The notes below the pieces were generated by a model that was not told the origin of the DNA, ran no database searches, and worked only from the letters and a program-made list of their open reading frames with translations. The translations under genes were made by a program, and so were the position numbers. Of a stretch of DNA of 64,000 nucleotides, positions 60,611 to 64,000 are shown in pieces. Source of the DNA: Amycolatopsis sp. FDAARGOS 1241 (lineage in GTDB: Bacteria > Actinomycetota > Actinomycetes > Mycobacteriales > Pseudonocardiaceae); the NCBI RefSeq assembly GCF_016889705.1, contig NZ_CP069526.1, positions 1,550,001-1,614,000 on the forward strand, given 5' to 3'. Position 1 is the stretch's first letter, and every line of letters begins with the position of its first letter.

Positions 60611-61408
60611 CTAAGCGATGGCGATGATTTCCCCGTGCAGCAACGAAATCCACCCGTCCGGATCGTCCGTCCACCGGCGCCACGCGGTGGAAATCTCTTC
60701 CAGATCCGCCTGCGACGCCAGGCCGTCGCGCAGGGCTTGGGTGGCGATGTCCGACTTGAGGATGCGGTCGGCCCACATGCCGCCCCAGTAGGTGCGAGCA
60801 TCGGGGGTTGCGAAGCACCACGTGCTGGACGAGGGGAACACCTCGGTGAAACCCGCGGCGTGGGCCCAGGCCAGGAGGCGCCGTCCGGCGTCGGGTTCGC
60901 CGCCGTTGGCGCGGGCGGCGGTCTGGTACAGCGCGAGCCAGCGGTCGAGGACCGGGTCGGCCGGGTACCAGGTGAACGCGGCGTAGTCCGAGTCGCGCGC
61001 GGCGACGACGCCGCCGGGCCGGCAGACGCGGCGCATCTCGCGCAGCGCCCGCACGGGGTCGGCGACGTGCTGCAGCACCTGGTGCGCGTGGACGACGTCG
61101 AAGCAGTTGTCGGGGAAATCGAGGGCGTGCACGTCACCGACCACGAAGTCGATGTTGTCCTGCCCGCGCCGCGCCGCTTCGGTCCGCCCGAGGTCCCGCG
61201 CGGTCTCCGTGAGCTCGACCGCGGTGACCCTCCCGGGCGCGATCCGCGCGGCCAGATCGGCGGTGATCGTCCCGGCCCCGCTCCCGACCTCAAGCACCGC
61301 CTGCCCGGCCGCCAGCCGCGGCAGCAGGTACGCGGCGGAGTTCTCCGCGGTCCGCTGTCGGTGCGAGCGCAGCACCGATTCCTGATAGCCGTGGGTGTAG
61401 GCCGCCAT
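60611..61408 (-). CDS. Class I SAM-dependent methyltransferase
   Basis: 265 residues from ATG 61408. SAM-binding motif I is AVLEVGSGAGTITADLA, post-I VTAVELTE, motif II FDVVHAHQVLQHVADPVRAL and motif III CRPGGVVAARDSDYAAFTWY. The C-terminal region WGGMWADRILKSDIATQALR fits UbiE/COQ5-like small-molecule methyltransferases. The substrate is unknown. It lies 65 bp upstream of the NTPase gene on the same strand, so a shared transcript is possible, but the gap and the separate functions make this uncertain. Confidence 0.87.
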   Translation of the reverse strand: MAAYTHGYQESVLRSHRQRTAENSAAYLLPRLAAGQAVLEVGSGAGTITADLAARIAPGRVTAVELTETARDLGRTEAARRGQDNIDFVVGDVHALDFPDNCFDVVHAHQVLQHVADPVRALREMRRVCRPGGVVAARDSDYAAFTWYPADPVLDRWLALYQTAARANGGEPDAGRRLLAWAHAAGFTEVFPSSSTWCFATPDARTYWGGMWADRILKSDIATQALRDGLASQADLEEISTAWRRWTDDPDGWISLLHGEIIAIA

Positions 61409-61559
61409 GGGCCTCAGCCTAACTCCTGTTCTCACTTATTAGGAAGATATTTCCATTTACTGAGATCGTAGCTTCGGCGTGACCGTGGTGCTCGATGATC
61501 AGCGTGGCTGTCGAGCTCGCGCCGATCGGGGGTTCCCGACGCGGCTAAGTCCGGCGCCG

Positions 61560-61860
61560 AGCCGTGGACCGGTTCGGGAATCGACGGGAAGTCGCGCCCC
61601 GCGACGGCATCACCGCGCTCTCGATCCGCCCGGGTCGCCGCCCCGGCGACGCGTGCGTGGTCCAGCCCGCGCCCCACTTGGCGCGCGGGCTCGATCAGGG
61701 CCTCGCCGGCGCGGTGAGCCCGACGTGGTGGAACAGCGCCTGGCCGAGATCGCGTTCCAGCGCGCGGATCGCGTGGGACGGCGACGGTTGCGACCCACGT
61801 ACAACGATGCTGCGACCGACAGTCCCGTGGTCGACGACCGCGAGGAAGTAGCGAAGTCAA
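61560..61860 (-). pseudogene. LysR family regulator remnant (DNA-binding part)
   Basis: On the minus strand from about 61850: YFLAVVDHGTVGRSIVVRGS, then QPSPSHAIRALERDLGQALF, an intact-looking LysR HTH. After HHVGLTAPARP a stop appears and the family sequence continues in another frame (GEALIEPARQVGRGLDHARV), after which it fades. No effector domain follows. It faces the MFS transporter gene at 62061. Confidence 0.65.
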
Positions 61861-62060
61861 CAACCGTCCACAGTGGTCAGTGGGGCACCGGAGCCGGTGT
61901 CCGGCCTGACCGGTTGGTCGTAAAAGTCTCGCTCACCGTGGTACAGGCCACAGCTCATTCCGGCCACGGCCCCGCGCGTTCTTGCGAAGATCGGCCCGTG
62001 GACACCGAAACTCCCCTCGCCGGAGCACCTGGGGCATGCTGATCGCGGCGGTGGTCGGAC

Positions 62061-63275
62061 ATGGCTGAAGAATTCCGTCTTCGTTCGGTCGCCGTCGCGG
62101 TGTACGCGCCCGCGACGCTGTTCGGGCTCGCCGAGGGCTCGATGCTGCCGGTCGTCGCGTTGAGCGCGATCGACCGCGGGGCCACGACCTCGGTCGCGGC
62201 GCTGATCAGCGCGCTGATCGGCATCGGGTCGCTCGTCACGAACATCCCCGCCGGGGTGCTGGCGACGCGCGTCGGTGAACGCAAGTCGATGCTGCTGGCC
62301 GCCGCGGTGTCGGTCGCGGGCCTGGTGCTGTGCCTGCTCGACCTCGGCACGGGTTCGTGGCCGCTGGTGGTCTACGGCGCCGGCGTGCTGCTCATCGGCG
62401 CGGCGAGCGCCGTCTACAGCCTCGCGCGGCAGTCGTACCTGACGGAATCCGTGCCGCTGCACATGCGTGCCCGCGCGTTGTCGACGCTCGGTGGCACCAT
62501 GCGCGTCGGCGTTTTCGTGGGTCCCTTCCTCGGCGCCGCGGCGATGCAGGTGTGGGGGCCGCCGGGCGCGTACTACCTGAGCCTGGTCGCGGTGCTCGCG
62601 GCCGGTGCGGTCGTCTACCGCGTGCCCGACCTGGAGACCACCGCGGAGGTCCGCGCCGCCGCCGCGTCGATCACGACGTGGGGCATGGTCAAGCAGCAGT
62701 GGCGCGTGTACGCGACCCTGGGCGCCGGCATCCTGCTGCTGTCGGGAATCCGGCAGACGCGCCAGACCGTCGTCCCGCTGTGGGCCGCGCACCTCGGGCT
62801 GAGCCCCACGGCCAGCTCCGTGATCTACGGCTTCGCCGGTGCCATCGACGCGCTCGTCTTCTACCCCGCGGGCAAGGTGATGGATCGCTACGGCCGCCGC
62901 TGGGTCGCCGTGCCGTGCGCCTTCATGCTCGGCGTGTCGTTCGTGCTCATGCCGCTCACCCACGGTGCGCTGCTGCTGTCGGTCGTCGCGATGGTCATGG
63001 GCTTCGGCAACGGCATCGGGTCGGGCATCATCATGACCCTCGGCGCGGACGTCTCGCCCTCGATCGGCCGCCCCACGCACATCGGCATCTGGAACGAACT
63101 CGCCGACGTCGGTTCCGGCCTCGGCCCGCTGCTGCTCGCCGCCGTGACGGCGCTGGCCGGCCTCGGCCCCGGCATCGTCGTCAGCGGTTTCGTCGGTTTC
63201 GGCGCGGCGGCGGCGTTGTGGACGTGGATCCCCCGCACGGTGCGGCGGGTACGCCGGGTCCCGGCTACGGAGTGA
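62061..63275 (+). CDS. MFS transporter
   Basis: 404 residues from ATG 62061. Twelve hydrophobic segments can be traced, starting VAVAVYAPATLFGLAEGSML; the cytoplasmic loop motif A is degenerate (GVLATRVGERKSMLLA) and repeated as GKVMDRYGRRWVAVP in the second half. LARQSYLTESVPLHMRARAL is characteristic of sugar- and drug-exporting MFS members. The substrate is not predictable. A LysR relic on the other strand upstream may be its lost regulator. Confidence 0.87.
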   Translation: MAEEFRLRSVAVAVYAPATLFGLAEGSMLPVVALSAIDRGATTSVAALISALIGIGSLVTNIPAGVLATRVGERKSMLLAAAVSVAGLVLCLLDLGTGSWPLVVYGAGVLLIGAASAVYSLARQSYLTESVPLHMRARALSTLGGTMRVGVFVGPFLGAAAMQVWGPPGAYYLSLVAVLAAGAVVYRVPDLETTAEVRAAAASITTWGMVKQQWRVYATLGAGILLLSGIRQTRQTVVPLWAAHLGLSPTASSVIYGFAGAIDALVFYPAGKVMDRYGRRWVAVPCAFMLGVSFVLMPLTHGALLLSVVAMVMGFGNGIGSGIIMTLGADVSPSIGRPTHIGIWNELADVGSGLGPLLLAAVTALAGLGPGIVVSGFVGFGAAAALWTWIPRTVRRVRRVPATE

Positions 63276-63378
63276 CGGGACCGGCTCCATCGCGGCACGC
63301 TTTTTCACTCTCCGTTGACTTGTGGTGCGCGAGCGGCTCACCCTCGGCCCATCCGGCGTCGACGCAGAGGAGGGCGCC

Positions 63379-63708
63379 ATGACCGTCGATCGCATCAACC
63401 CGGAGACGCCGCCCAGACCGGTGATGGACCTGTATTCGCAGGTAGCGGTCGGCTCACCCGGTGCCCGGCTGGTGACGATCGCCGGTCAGCTCGCGCTCGA
63501 CCCCGACGGCGAGCTCGTCGGTGCGGGCGACTACGCGGCGCAAGCGAAACAAGCCTTCCGCAACCTCCAGGAAGCACTCGAAGCCGCCGGCTGCACACCC
63601 GCCGGCCTCGTGAAGTGCACGATCCACGTCGTCGATTCGTCACCCGACGTCATCGATGGGCTGCCGGAATGGCTGATCGAGGTCGACGCCGTGGCGGTCG
63701 CCAGCTGA
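63379..63708 (+). CDS. RidA family protein with internal deletion
   Basis: 109 residues from ATG 63379 behind AGAGGAGGG. The N-terminal half is normal RidA: LYSQVAVGSPGARLVTIAGQ, then YAAQAKQAFRNLQEALEAAG and LVKCTIHVVDSSPDVIDG. The normal C-terminal strand PEWLIEVDAVAVAS follows immediately, so about 20-25 residues between them are missing, including the segment with the conserved Arg that binds the enamine carboxylate. The frame is kept. The protein is probably inactive as an imine deaminase. Confidence 0.75.
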   Translation: MTVDRINPETPPRPVMDLYSQVAVGSPGARLVTIAGQLALDPDGELVGAGDYAAQAKQAFRNLQEALEAAGCTPAGLVKCTIHVVDSSPDVIDGLPEWLIEVDAVAVAS

Positions 63709-63783
63709 GTCCACTGTGGACCGGCCGGTCGCGCTCGGGCAGCTTCCGGCCGGACTGGTTCCGCGGACGACAGGGGGAAGATG

Positions 63784-64000
63784 ATGACCGCAGCTCCCGG
63801 CTCCGAGGTGACCGCGCTGCCGTCCCTGATCCGCACCGATTCCGGGTACCGGATCTTCAACCCGCGCCTGCTCGCCGACGGCTACGCGCTGACGCCGGCC
63901 GGTAGCCTTGTCCACCGCCACGACGGCTGGTTCGCAGGGCTCGCGGTCGTGGTCTTCGTCGCGCCGACGGTCGCGCTTCCGGTGTTACTCGCGGACGGCG
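63784..64000 (+). CDS. Hypothetical membrane protein, cut by window end
   Basis: Starts at ATG 63784 (ATG 63781 is one codon earlier) behind GGGGGAAG. The visible 72 residues are a soluble segment (IRTDSGYRIFNPRLLADGYA) and then the start of a membrane helix WFAGLAVVVFVAPTVALPVL. The rest lies outside the window. No family can be named. Confidence 0.55.
   Translation, partial: MTAAPGSEVTALPSLIRTDSGYRIFNPRLLADGYALTPAGSLVHRHDGWFAGLAVVVFVAPTVALPVLLADG

Noticed and set aside
1..64000. tRNA, rRNA, CRISPR arrays, riboswitches
   Set aside because: Scanned by eye for cloverleaf ends, regular spaced repeats and long structured leaders; nothing convincing was found. A covariance-model search would settle it.

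Overview
The window is about 70% GC, densely coded on both strands and written with GC-ending codons. It carries actinobacterial family types such as DUF5709, DUF3558-like lipoproteins, a Cgl0159-type aldolase and F420-type LLM oxidoreductases. This fits a Pseudonocardiaceae-like actinomycete, perhaps close to Amycolatopsis; that placement is inference from gene content, not from a marker gene. No rRNA, tRNA, CRISPR array or prophage was seen. The region reads as accessory chromosome: many regulator/enzyme pairs, catabolic genes and several decayed genes.

Layout. 0-5 kb: a DUF427 protein, a frameshifted SDR, a MOSC/ferredoxin-reductase/ferredoxin fusion, a VOC protein and a formylglycine-generating enzyme (FGE) whose own N-terminus contains the CxPxR sulfatase motif. 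5-8.3 kb: LOG protein, enolase-superfamily enzyme and PanE-like reductase, divergent from a TetR gene with a perfect palindrome between them. 8.3-17 kb: remnants of an aromatic-catabolic locus (ferredoxin reductase, AAHS-type transporter, 4-hydroxy-2-oxovalerate aldolase, 2-oxopent-4-enoate hydratase) beside an intact 2-aminomuconate deaminase homologue. Intact NDH-2, a flavoprotein, a cupin and an SDR lie among them. 17-26 kb: HhH-GPD glycosylase, UBP zinc finger, RecQ-like helicase, DUF5709, a LysR/SDR/LLM set, a lipoprotein and a secreted protease with two trypsin domains. 26-33 kb: SDRs, LysR, FAH-family hydrolase, IclR, and two divergent truncated genes (amidohydrolase and aldehyde dehydrogenase) that meet head to head at about 31.46 kb.

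33-36 kb: a peroxide-defence unit of fur (frameshifted as read), catalase and an ankyrin protein behind a perfect Fur-like operator. 36-40 kb: a 1,174-residue carboxylic acid reductase with a TetR repressor and a likely operator. 40-46 kb: LysR, AraC and LysR regulators, a broken IS5-family element bracketed by 26-bp direct repeats, and an LLM oxidoreductase. 46-51 kb: a MarR relic and DHA2 exporter, then a small inositol locus (GntR/iolC/Cgl0159 aldolase). 50.8-56.5 kb: a pxpA-accB-accC-pxpB-pxpC 5-oxoproline operon, divergent from a PucR regulator, with an in-frame amber codon early in pxpB. 57-60.5 kb: a large membrane KAP-type P-loop NTPase translationally coupled to a single-pass proline-rich partner, the least explained pair in the window. 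60.6-64 kb: methyltransferase, LysR relic, MFS transporter, a shortened RidA and a partial membrane protein.

At least six frameshifts would be repaired by changing one or two bases, several in short homopolymers, so some 'pseudogenes' may be assembly errors. The 8.3-9.4 kb block, the 14.3-14.6 kb chimera, the 31.46 kb junction and the IS remnant look like real decay.
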